From Verrucomicrobiota bacterium (GTDB lineage Bacteria; Verrucomicrobiota; Verrucomicrobiia; Chthoniobacterales; UBA10450): a stretch of DNA of 5,138 nt. The translations under genes were made by a program, and so were the position numbers. Shown piece after piece: positions 1-5,138 of this stretch (position 1 is the stretch's first letter; each line of letters begins with the position of its first letter). The stretch lies in the NCBI GenBank assembly GCA_003221375.1, contig QHRI01000104.1, forward strand, positions 1 to 5,138, written 5' to 3'. The notes beneath the pieces are model-generated. The model was not told the DNA's origin, searched no databases, and saw nothing but the letters and a program-made list of their open reading frames with translations.

Positions 1-2
1 TC

Positions 3-350
3 AGCTTCATTACTTCTGCACTGCTTTTTCCCCTCACCCTCGCGTTTGGCAAAATCGATACGCCGCTTCACGCGGGCGCGGACGTGAACGTGATTCTGGT
101 CATTTCAGCCGTGACCTGTATCACGCTCGCCCACGTTTTGTATTATGTGGCGATCCACCAAATCGGAGTCGCGCTCGCCCAGGCCCTCCAGCTTCTGTGC
201 CCCGCCGGCGCCATGGGACTCTCCGCGTGGATTTTTCATGAGCGCCTTACCGGCCTGCAACTCTGGAGCGCTGCGATTCTGCTCGTCGGCGCATTTCTCG
301 CTATGCGCGTGAAACCGATCGCCACTGCTGTAACGGCAGAGAATATCTGA
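3..350 (+). CDS. EamA/DMT-family permease, C-terminal part (5' end outside the window)
   Basis: This is the last 115 residues of an inner-membrane transporter of the drug/metabolite transporter superfamily (EamA domain). The reading frame is open from the window edge and ends in TGA at 348-350. A GTG at 84 could act as a start, but the coding frame clearly continues upstream of it, so the true start lies outside. About four hydrophobic segments are visible, at residues 1-16, 28-50, 55-77 and 86-105. They match the last four helices of the usual ten. The stretch around FHERLTGLQLWSAAILLVGA is typical of the EamA C-terminus: a Glu-Arg pair after the penultimate helix, then a glycine-containing last helix. 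A short polar tail follows. Members export amino acids, metabolites or drugs, and the substrate cannot be read from this fragment. The family call is strong; the specificity is unknown. Confidence 0.85.
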   Translation, partial: SFITSALLFPLTLAFGKIDTPLHAGADVNVILVISAVTCITLAHVLYYVAIHQIGVALAQALQLLCPAGAMGLSAWIFHERLTGLQLWSAAILLVGAFLAMRVKPIATAVTAENI

Positions 351-373
351 CAAAAGCTAAGCGTTGCCAGAAA

Positions 374-472
374 GGATAATGCGCAGTGCGGCCTTAACAA
401 GATGGCATTTGCCAGCGTTTTAGCATTTCGAAATGCTTGATGCTGGACACTCCGCACGGGATTGCATTATCC
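374..472. repeat. Long imperfect palindromic element between the EamA gene and ispA
   Basis: Four nested inverted pairs share one centre. GGATAATGC (374-382) pairs with GCATTATCC (464-472). GTGCGG (386-391) pairs with CCGCAC (452-457). CCAGC (412-416) pairs with GCTGG (442-446). The core AGCATTTCGAAATGCT (422-437) is a perfect 16-bp palindrome. The loops between pairs differ in length on the two sides, so this is a large imperfect hairpin rather than a simple operator. There is no T-run after it, so a classical intrinsic terminator is not supported. It could be a non-autonomous repeat element, a processing or termination structure for the upstream transporter mRNA, or a protein binding site. 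The pairings are seen directly; the role is not known. Confidence 0.6.
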
Positions 473-500
473 AGTAACGAGAATCGAGCATTCAGCATTC
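466..500. repeat. Degenerate 7-base tandem repeat
   Basis: Five consecutive 7-mers can be read here: ATTATCC, AGTAACG, AGAATCG, AGCATTC and AGCATTC. The last two are identical and the others share an A-G-x-A-T/A-x-C/G pattern. The first unit overlaps the right arm of the palindrome at 374-472, whose AGCATTT core also resembles the unit. Short heptameric repeats of this kind occur between genes in several bacterial groups. This one lies directly upstream of the preferred ispA start at 512 and is probably non-coding. The array is short and degenerate, so confidence is moderate. Confidence 0.45.
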
Positions 501-511
501 GCTTCCGTCCC

Positions 512-1396
512 GTGAATCTCAAAAAGTATCTTCGGACCCGACAAAAAGTGATCGACCGCGCGCTGGATCGGTATTTGCCCAAAACAAGCACGAAACCCGT
601 CACGCTCCACAAGGCAATGCGATACAGTCTTTTTGCCGGAGGCAAGCGATTGCGGCCGATCCTTTGTCTCGCCGCCGCCGAAGCCTGTCGCGGCAACGTC
701 GATACCGCCCTTCCCCTCGCCTGTGCCGTCGAATGTATCCACACCTACTCGCTGGTGCACGACGATCTTCCCAGCATGGATAACGACGATTTCCGACGCG
801 GCCGCCCCACCTGCCATAAGGTTTTCGGCGATGGCATTGCTGTACTCGCGGGAGACGCCTTGCTAACGATTGCGTTTGAAATCGTGTCGACTGCTAAGGC
901 CGCGCCGCGATACGACATTTCAATTTTGTTGCGCGAGATCGCGGTTGCAGCTGGGAGCCGGAAACTGATCGCCGGGCAAGTGGCCGATCTCGAAGCAGAA
1001 GGCAAAAGAGTTAAGCGCAATCAGTTACGATTCATCCACGAGAACAAGACTGCGGCCATGTTGAAAAGCGCGGTCCGGCTCGGCGCCATGAGCGCCAACG
1101 CAGACCCAAGGAAGCTTTCCGCTATCACCCGGTTTGGAGAGCGACTTGGTCTCGCTTTCCAGGTCATCGACGATATCCTCGATGTAACACAGACCTCCGA
1201 GATATTGGGCAAGAGCGCCGGCAAAGATATAGCGGCAAAGAAAGCGACTTATCCTGCGGTAATCGGCTTGGAGAAATCACGCGCTGAAGCCAGACGACTC
1301 ACACGTCAGGCGCACGATGCTCTGTCTGTATTTGCCGGCAGTGACGCCGAAGCCCTTCATGCGCTGGCAAATTATCTTCTGGAACGCGAGTACTGA
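512..1396 (+). CDS. ispA: Polyprenyl synthetase, farnesyl diphosphate synthase type
   Basis: This cytoplasmic trans-prenyltransferase condenses isopentenyl diphosphate with allylic diphosphates to give FPP, or possibly GGPP, the precursor for quinone side chains, undecaprenyl phosphate and hopanoid-type lipids. Starting at GTG 512 it is 294 residues, close to the 299 of E. coli IspA. GGKRLRP lies at 43-49. The first Asp-rich motif is DDLPSMD (84-90), followed by DDFRRG (92-97). GQ is at 155-156 and ENKT at 177-180. The second Asp-rich motif is DDILD (220-224), with GKD at 237-239. The two-residue insertion in the first motif and the aromatic Tyr79 five residues before it are the pattern of bacterial type II FPP synthases, so FPP is the likeliest product. 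TTG 437 or ATG 440 in the same frame would add about 25 residues. They lie in palindrome and heptad-repeat sequence, and the added residues look unlike the family, so I prefer 512. No clear Shine-Dalgarno precedes any of the candidates. The gene converges on tsaD. Confidence 0.93.
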   Translation: MNLKKYLRTRQKVIDRALDRYLPKTSTKPVTLHKAMRYSLFAGGKRLRPILCLAAAEACRGNVDTALPLACAVECIHTYSLVHDDLPSMDNDDFRRGRPTCHKVFGDGIAVLAGDALLTIAFEIVSTAKAAPRYDISILLREIAVAAGSRKLIAGQVADLEAEGKRVKRNQLRFIHENKTAAMLKSAVRLGAMSANADPRKLSAITRFGERLGLAFQVIDDILDVTQTSEILGKSAGKDIAAKKATYPAVIGLEKSRAEARRLTRQAHDALSVFAGSDAEALHALANYLLEREY

Positions 1397-1400
1397 TGCT

Positions 1401-1454
1401 GGTAGGGACGGCTCCTCGACCCCGTCCACGCCGCTCCTCGCGGTCGCGACTACC
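1401..1454. repeat. Two-hairpin palindromic element between convergent ispA and tsaD
   Basis: GGTAG (1401-1405) pairs with CTACC (1450-1454) as an outer stem. Two hairpins sit inside it. The first is GGACGG (1406-1411) with CCGTCC (1422-1427). The second is CCGC (1431-1434) with GCGG (1440-1443). The element occupies nearly the whole 58-bp gap: it starts 4 bases after the ispA stop and ends immediately before the tsaD stop triplet. The layout resembles the elements at 1777-1837 and 2536-2592, but the inner sequence differs. Its position suggests it may act as a two-way transcription stop or mRNA 3'-end stabiliser. No T-run is present, so that role is inferred. Confidence 0.6.
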
Positions 1455-2528
1455 TCATGCGAGTCGCAGGTTTGGATCGATCTCTTCAGTCACTTTAGAT
1501 TGAAATCCGGCGCGCAATCGCAACAACGCAGCAAACGCGATCATGGCCGCGTTATCCGTGCACAACCATGGCTCGGCATTTTTGAATACAAATCCGCCGC
1601 GCACGCACGCCTCGCCCAATTGCCTTCGCAGTTCCTGGTTGCAACTGACACCACCGCTAACCGTCACAAGATTGACGCGATATTTCCGCGCGGCTGCAAT
1701 CGTCTTGGTTACGAGCACATCGATTACAGCCTGTTGAAATGATGCGCATAGATCCGCGAGCAAACGTCGGTCCAATTTGTAGGGCGCCTGTGTCAGACGC
1801 CGCTCGGCGCCAGGCGTTTCACAGAAACGCCCTACAATTTTCGGTAGCAAATAACGCACTGCCGTTTTCAGCCCGCTAAAACTAAAGTTCTCCGAATCGG
1901 GCATGCTGCGCGGCAAATCAAAACGATCGGGATCGCCGCCTGCTGCGTGTTTTTCAATCTCAGGTCCTCCTGGATAACCGAGCCCTAGCATCTTGGCCAC
2001 CTTATCGAATGCTTCGCCAGCGGCATCATCGACAGTTTGGCCGATTAACTTGTAAGCACCCAGCCCATCTACCCGAACCAACATCGTGTGTCCGCCGCTC
2101 ACGATAAGCGAAACGTTCGCGCGAATTTCTTTTCCCTTGTCTTCGCCTTCAAAAAAGGGCGAGAGCAAATGTCCCTCGAGATGATTGATGGCGAGATAAG
2201 GTTTGCCAAAACCGATTGCCAATCCTTTGGCAATCGAAGCACCGATCATGAGCGAGCTCGCCAGTCCTGGTCCGCTGGTCGCAGCAAATGCATCCACTTC
2301 TGACAAACGGAGCTTCGCTGAAGTGGCAACATGATCGAGCAGCCGCGGCGCGTAGATAAGATGGTTTCGCGACGCGATCTCGGGTACGATCCCACCGTAT
2401 TTTTCATGCGCGGCGATTTGCGATGCCACTTCGCTGGCAAGCAAGGCCGAGCCTGATTCGCCGCTATGCCCGCGCAAGATCGCGACGGCGGTTTCGTCGC
2501 ACGAAGTTTCTAATGCTAATACTGTCAC
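1455..2528 (-). CDS. tsaD: tRNA N6-adenosine threonylcarbamoyltransferase
   Basis: TsaD (Kae1/YgjD/OSGEP family) transfers the threonylcarbamoyl group from threonylcarbamoyl-AMP to A37 of ANN-decoding tRNAs, making t6A in the cytoplasm with TsaB and TsaE. The 357-residue protein has the ASKHA fold signatures in order. ALETSCDE is at 5-12. NHLEGH (115-120) supplies metal ligands His116 and His120. SGGHT is at 144-148 and DDAAGEAFDK at 167-176. FSFSGLKT is at 215-222 and SGGVSCN at 291-297. CTDNAAM (323-329) holds the metal-ligand Asp325. It starts with GTG (2526-2528), directly before the conserved N-terminus, with no visible Shine-Dalgarno. Between FSFSGLKT and DLCASFQ there are 36 residues, against roughly 17-19 in E. 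coli and B. subtilis as I recall them. The excess, residues 231-251, is encoded by the palindromic element at 1777-1837. All catalytic motifs are intact, so the enzyme is probably functional. Upstream ctp lies on the same strand. Confidence 0.95.
   Translation of the reverse strand: MTVLALETSCDETAVAILRGHSGESGSALLASEVASQIAAHEKYGGIVPEIASRNHLIYAPRLLDHVATSAKLRLSEVDAFAATSGPGLASSLMIGASIAKGLAIGFGKPYLAINHLEGHLLSPFFEGEDKGKEIRANVSLIVSGGHTMLVRVDGLGAYKLIGQTVDDAAGEAFDKVAKMLGLGYPGGPEIEKHAAGGDPDRFDLPRSMPDSENFSFSGLKTAVRYLLPKIVGRFCETPGAERRLTQAPYKLDRRLLADLCASFQQAVIDVLVTKTIAAARKYRVNLVTVSGGVSCNQELRRQLGEACVRGGFVFKNAEPWLCTDNAAMIAFAALLRLRAGFQSKVTEEIDPNLRLA
1777..1837. repeat. Palindromic REP-like element inserted in frame within tsaD
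   Basis: The ends TTGTAGGGCG (1777-1786) and CGCCCTACAA (1828-1837) are perfect 10-bp inverted repeats. Inside are two hairpins. One is GGCG-c-CTG, loop TGT, CAG-a-CGCC (1783-1801). The other is GGCGTTTC, loop ACA, GAAACGCC (1813-1831), a perfect 8-bp stem. Eleven bases containing GGCGCC separate them. The element is read on the minus strand as tsaD codons 231-251 without a stop or frameshift. The terminal sequence recurs in the intergenic element at 2536-2592, which argues for a mobile or dispersed repeat family rather than chance. Whether the family is multi-copy in the genome cannot be seen from here. Confidence 0.75.
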
Positions 2529-2535
2529 GAGACAA

Positions 2536-2592
2536 TTGTTGGGCAGGCGCTTCGCCTGCTAATTCGGGCAACCGAGGCAGTCGCCCTACAAT
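2536..2592. repeat. Palindromic REP-like element between ctp and tsaD
   Basis: The ends TTGTTGGGC (2536-2544) and GCCCTACAA (2583-2591) are inverted repeats with one mismatch, and match the ends of the element inside tsaD. The first hairpin is GCAGGCG (2543-2549) with CGCCTGC (2553-2559), a perfect 7-bp stem with loop CTT. The second is GGGC-a-AC (2566-2572) with GT-c-GCCC (2580-2586). The element fills most of the 79-bp gap downstream of the ctp stop and begins 8 bases upstream of the tsaD GTG start, covering the place where a ribosome binding site would be. It may affect ctp mRNA 3'-end stability or tsaD translation; both are inferences. Confidence 0.7.
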
Positions 2593-2607
2593 CTTGCGCC
2601 AACGTAC

Positions 2608-3903
2608 CTATTTCTTTACCGCCTGCGCTTTTGGCGCGTTCTCTTGCGCGTAAATCATGACGCCCTTCAGCGCATCGATCGCCCGTAGCATCTGCGGGTC
2701 TCTCGCCTTGATGATGCTTTTTTCGTCCTCGGGTTTCATATTTCCCGCATTACGCAGCGCAAAAAGAGAACGTTCTTGTTCAGTAGTCATGCCGACACGA
2801 ATATTCGGCGTCACGCCATTACCCTGAATGACCTGTTTGCTCGGAGTATAGTATTTTGCTGTGGTGAAACGCACCGCGGAGCCGTCCGGTAATTGCATGA
2901 CATTCTGCACGGAACCTTTTCCAAAGGTCGTTTCGCCGACAACGACCGCTCGACGCAAATCCTTCAGGGCTCCGGCAACAATCTCGGCTCCACTGGCGCT
3001 GCCTTCGTTGATCAACACCACCATTGGAAAAGTCGAGCGTTCTTTTTTCACGCCGGAAGTTGAATAATCATGCTGTTGCGAAGCGACTCGGCCCTGCGTT
3101 GAGACGACCTTGGTGTTGGGCGGCAGGAACTGCGCGCAGACATCGACCGCGCTGTTCAGCAGCCCCCCTGGATTGTTTCGCAAGTCGAGAACGAGCGCCT
3201 GCATTCCTTGCTTCTGTAATTCGTCGAGCGCTTTCGATAGTTCGTCAGCGGTCGGCTCGTTGAACTGTACCAATCGGACGTAACCAATCTTGAATGGGCC
3301 GCTCAGCTCCGGGTCGAGTAATCTCGCTCCCTTTACACTTTGGATTTTAATCTCCGCGCGCTGCAAGGTGTATTCCTTGATTTCCTTGGTCGAGGGCCGC
3401 AGAAGCGTAAGAGTTATTTTTGCTCCAGCAGGTCCGCGCAAAACATTGATGGCGTCCTGCAGGTCCATTCTCTCCGTTGAAATGCCGTTGATTCGCAAGA
3501 TCTGGTCGCCAGAAAGGATCCCCGCCTTGGCTGCAGGCGTGTCTTCCATGGCTGTAATGACGGTGGGCAGGCCGTTTTTCATCGAGACCTCGATCCCGAG
3601 GCCGTTGAAACGACTGCGCGTGTCGTCTTGCATATCGCGGAAATCATCCGGATCCATGAACTGGCTGTGTGGATCCAGCGAGGAAAGCATGCCCTTCATT
3701 GCCGCGTTGACCAGATCGTGGTAGCTCGTTTTGTTCTCGTCCACGTAATCCTGCCGAATCAACTCGAGCGCTTTTGCGAAAATTGAAATTTGCGCGTAGC
3801 CGTTATCCTCTTCACTCTTTGCCGGTTCCGCCTCCTGTGCGAAGGCAGAAAAAACACTGAGCAAGAGACAAGCCAACAACGGCAAGATCATGAAGCGCCT
3901 CAT
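2608..3903 (-). CDS. C-terminal processing peptidase, S41 family, secreted
   Basis: This S41A (Ctp/Prc/tail-specific) serine protease is exported to the periplasm, where the family trims or degrades envelope proteins by recognising their C-termini. With ATG 3901-3903 it is 431 residues. Residues 1-22 form a signal peptide: Arg-Arg near the start, a leucine-rich core, and AFA before a probable cleavage site at Gln23. The N-terminal helical part (35-90) includes SSLDPHSQFMDPDDF. The PDZ domain spans about 97-170 (GLGIEV near its start, AGILSGDQILRING at 127-140). The peptidase domain follows (about 204-370). Ser304 (EGSASGAEI), Lys329 (TFGKG) and Gln333 have the 25- and 4-residue spacing of the known Ser-Lys-Gln catalytic set. 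An in-frame ATG at 3972 would add 23 Cys/Ser/Arg-rich residues and bury the signal peptide, so it is unlikely. ATG 3889-3891 has a better-spaced GAGG but loses the positive charges. The stop is TAG. The physiological substrate is unknown. Confidence 0.94.
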   Translation of the reverse strand: MRRFMILPLLACLLLSVFSAFAQEAEPAKSEEDNGYAQISIFAKALELIRQDYVDENKTSYHDLVNAAMKGMLSSLDPHSQFMDPDDFRDMQDDTRSRFNGLGIEVSMKNGLPTVITAMEDTPAAKAGILSGDQILRINGISTERMDLQDAINVLRGPAGAKITLTLLRPSTKEIKEYTLQRAEIKIQSVKGARLLDPELSGPFKIGYVRLVQFNEPTADELSKALDELQKQGMQALVLDLRNNPGGLLNSAVDVCAQFLPPNTKVVSTQGRVASQQHDYSTSGVKKERSTFPMVVLINEGSASGAEIVAGALKDLRRAVVVGETTFGKGSVQNVMQLPDGSAVRFTTAKYYTPSKQVIQGNGVTPNIRVGMTTEQERSLFALRNAGNMKPEDEKSIIKARDPQMLRAIDALKGVMIYAQENAPKAQAVKK

Positions 3904-3998
3904 ACTTCGACCCAAACTTGAAGAACAGCGGCACCATCGCTCACTGCAAATTTTTGGCAACACCCAACGCAAATCGTTGTCTTAACTTTGCGTCGCCA
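3904..3998. promoter_or_regulatory. Divergent intergenic region of ctp and the DUF885 gene, with an inverted repeat
   Basis: These 95 bases separate two divergent start codons, so they should hold promoters for both genes. I find no convincing -35/-10 pair on either strand. ACGCAAA (3967-3973) and TTTGCGT (3987-3993) form a perfect 7-bp inverted repeat with a 13-base spacer, ending 5 bases before the ATG at 3999. It could be an operator or a leader hairpin, but a 7-bp match in this span can arise by chance. No Shine-Dalgarno is visible before 3999. Confidence 0.3.
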
Positions 3999-5138
3999 AT
4001 GAAACCGGTCCCTCGCCTTAAAGCTTTCTCCTTCATCCTTTTCCTCGTCGCTCTCTGTCTCTTCTCTGAACCCACGCAAGGTTTCGCTGCGGAAGCAGAA
4101 GACGGCGAATATGAGGCGGTGGCCGAGGAATACATTAAAGGTTACCTGGCCGCTCATCCGCTGGAAGGGACCGCTCTCGGGCTTCACGAATATGACGGCA
4201 AAATCACCGACTACAGTCGACTTGCGCTCGATGCCGAACTTTCGCGACTGCGGCGTTTCGACGATCGACTGATCAAGTTCGATTCAGCCAAGCTGAGCCC
4301 CCGCCAATCCGTTGATCTAAGAATTCTGCAGACTGCCGTAAAGAAGGATCTTTTTGAAATGCAGGAGATGTCGGTATTCGAACAGAATCCAATGGTCTAT
4401 GCACGCGCGGCGGACGTAAATGTTTATATTAAGAGGAATTTCGCGCCGCTCGAGGATCGCGTTCGCAGCTTGGTTGCGATCGAGTCTCAAATTCCAAATA
4501 TCGTCATCGCCGCGAAGACAAACCTTAATGCGGTCGTTCCCAAACCGTATGTCGAGCTCGCCATTCAGATTGCACGAGGTTCAGCGGATTTCCTGAAAAA
4601 AGACCTCGTTGCCGCCGTCGGTAATCTTAAGGACGAACAGCTTCGCGGCGCCTTTCACGAGGCCAATCGCAAAGCCGCAAATGCGCTCAATGATTATGCA
4701 ACGTGGCTGGAGCGTGAGAGACTTCCGAAAGCCTCGCTCGATTTCGCCTTGGGCGAGGAAAAATTCAGGCATTTCCTGGCGCAGACCGAGCTCGTCGATC
4801 TTCCTCCGCAAAAAATCCTCGAGATTGGCCTCGAGGAATTAAAGGCCGAACAAACAGCGTTCGCTGAAGCGGCAAAAAAAATCGATCCAAACAAGTCACC
4901 GATCGAAGTTTTCAAGCAAATTCAAAGCGAACATCCCACGCCGCAAGATCTCATCCTAGATGTGGGCAAGGATCTGGACAAAATTCGCAAATACGTCTTA
5001 AACCGCCATTTGATCAGCATCCCGTCTGACGTCCGAGCAAAGGTCAAAGAGACCCCGCAATATCTCCGCGCCACCTCCTTTGCTTCTATGGACACGCCCG
5101 GTCCATTCGAGAAACGCGCCAACGAGGCGTACTACTAC
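3999..5138 (+). CDS. Exported DUF885-family protein, N-terminal part (3' end outside the window)
   Basis: The frame is open from ATG 3999 to the window edge (380 codons, no stop). Residues 1-31 are a signal peptide: Lys/Arg at 2-8, hydrophobic core 9-22, then an Ala-rich region (GFAAEA) suited to signal peptidase. The mature part is mostly helical and charged. Features I associate with DUF885 (PF05960) proteins are an early AAHPLEGTALGLHEYDGK segment (51-68), LSPRQSVDLRIL (99-110), and TSFASMDTPGPFEKRANEAYYY at 359-380. DUF885 proteins are usually about 550-600 residues, so about a third is missing. The missing part would carry the His-Glu metal-binding motif (HExxH-like, as in gluzincin peptidases) that some members have, so a peptidase activity cannot be judged here. 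It is divergent from ctp, and both products are exported. The family call is by recognition of the motif around 359-380; the function is unproven. Confidence 0.8.
   Translation, partial: MKPVPRLKAFSFILFLVALCLFSEPTQGFAAEAEDGEYEAVAEEYIKGYLAAHPLEGTALGLHEYDGKITDYSRLALDAELSRLRRFDDRLIKFDSAKLSPRQSVDLRILQTAVKKDLFEMQEMSVFEQNPMVYARAADVNVYIKRNFAPLEDRVRSLVAIESQIPNIVIAAKTNLNAVVPKPYVELAIQIARGSADFLKKDLVAAVGNLKDEQLRGAFHEANRKAANALNDYATWLERERLPKASLDFALGEEKFRHFLAQTELVDLPPQKILEIGLEELKAEQTAFAEAAKKIDPNKSPIEVFKQIQSEHPTPQDLILDVGKDLDKIRKYVLNRHLISIPSDVRAKVKETPQYLRATSFASMDTPGPFEKRANEAYYY

Noticed and set aside
379..423. A 14-codon open frame (ATG 379, stop TAG at 421-423) after AAAGGA, as a possible leader peptide
   Set aside because: The purine run is only 2 bases from the ATG, the frame lies inside the palindromic element, and the peptide shows no attenuation-type codon run.
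1317..1742. A 141-codon plus-strand open frame across the ispA end and the tsaD 3' part
   Set aside because: It is a shadow of ispA and tsaD, runs through the hairpin element, and has no recognisable domain.
1776..1838. tsaD as a pseudogene broken by the insertion
   Set aside because: The frame is intact through the element and all catalytic motifs on both sides are present, so disruption is not supported.
3868..3903. Lipobox-like LLAC at residues 9-12 of Ctp, suggesting a lipoprotein
   Set aside because: Cys12 lies in the middle of the hydrophobic core with too short a region before it. The AFA-Q signal peptidase I site at 20-23 fits better.
3901..3972. N-terminal extension of Ctp to ATG 3972
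   Set aside because: It would put 23 Cys/Ser/Arg-rich residues before a clear signal peptide and would run through most of the divergent promoter region.

Overview
The window carries five protein-coding genes on both strands, with short gaps. Those gaps, and one coding sequence, hold palindromic repeat elements. The genes are chromosomal housekeeping or envelope genes; I see no transposase, integrase, phage, tRNA, rRNA or CRISPR sequence. The gene content, weak or absent Shine-Dalgarno sequences, GTG starts and REP-like palindromes beginning TTGTAGGGC would fit a soil Verrucomicrobiota (Chthoniobacterales or Udaeobacter type). That placement is an impression from protein style, not a search result.

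Layout: positions 3-350 (+) are the C-terminal part of an EamA-family membrane transporter. Positions 351-511 hold a long imperfect palindrome (374-472) that runs into a degenerate 7-base repeat (466-500). A farnesyl-diphosphate-synthase-type prenyltransferase (ispA-like) follows at 512-1396 (+). A 54-bp hairpin element (1401-1454) fills the gap between its stop and the stop of convergent tsaD (1455-2528, -). Inside tsaD, a 61-bp palindromic element (1777-1837) is read in frame and adds about 21 residues. A third element (2536-2592) lies between tsaD and the upstream ctp gene (2608-3903, -), a secreted S41 C-terminal processing protease. A 95-bp divergent intergenic region separates ctp from a secreted DUF885-family protein (3999 to the window edge, +), which is cut off at residue 380.

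The genes do not form one pathway. ispA makes isoprenoid precursors, TsaD makes the tRNA t6A modification, Ctp processes envelope proteins, and the DUF885 protein is a probable exported hydrolase. ctp and tsaD may be co-transcribed (same strand, 79-bp gap).

The most notable signal is the set of three structurally similar two-hairpin palindromes that sit before, inside and after tsaD. The internal one appears to have become part of the protein, as Rickettsia palindromic elements do.
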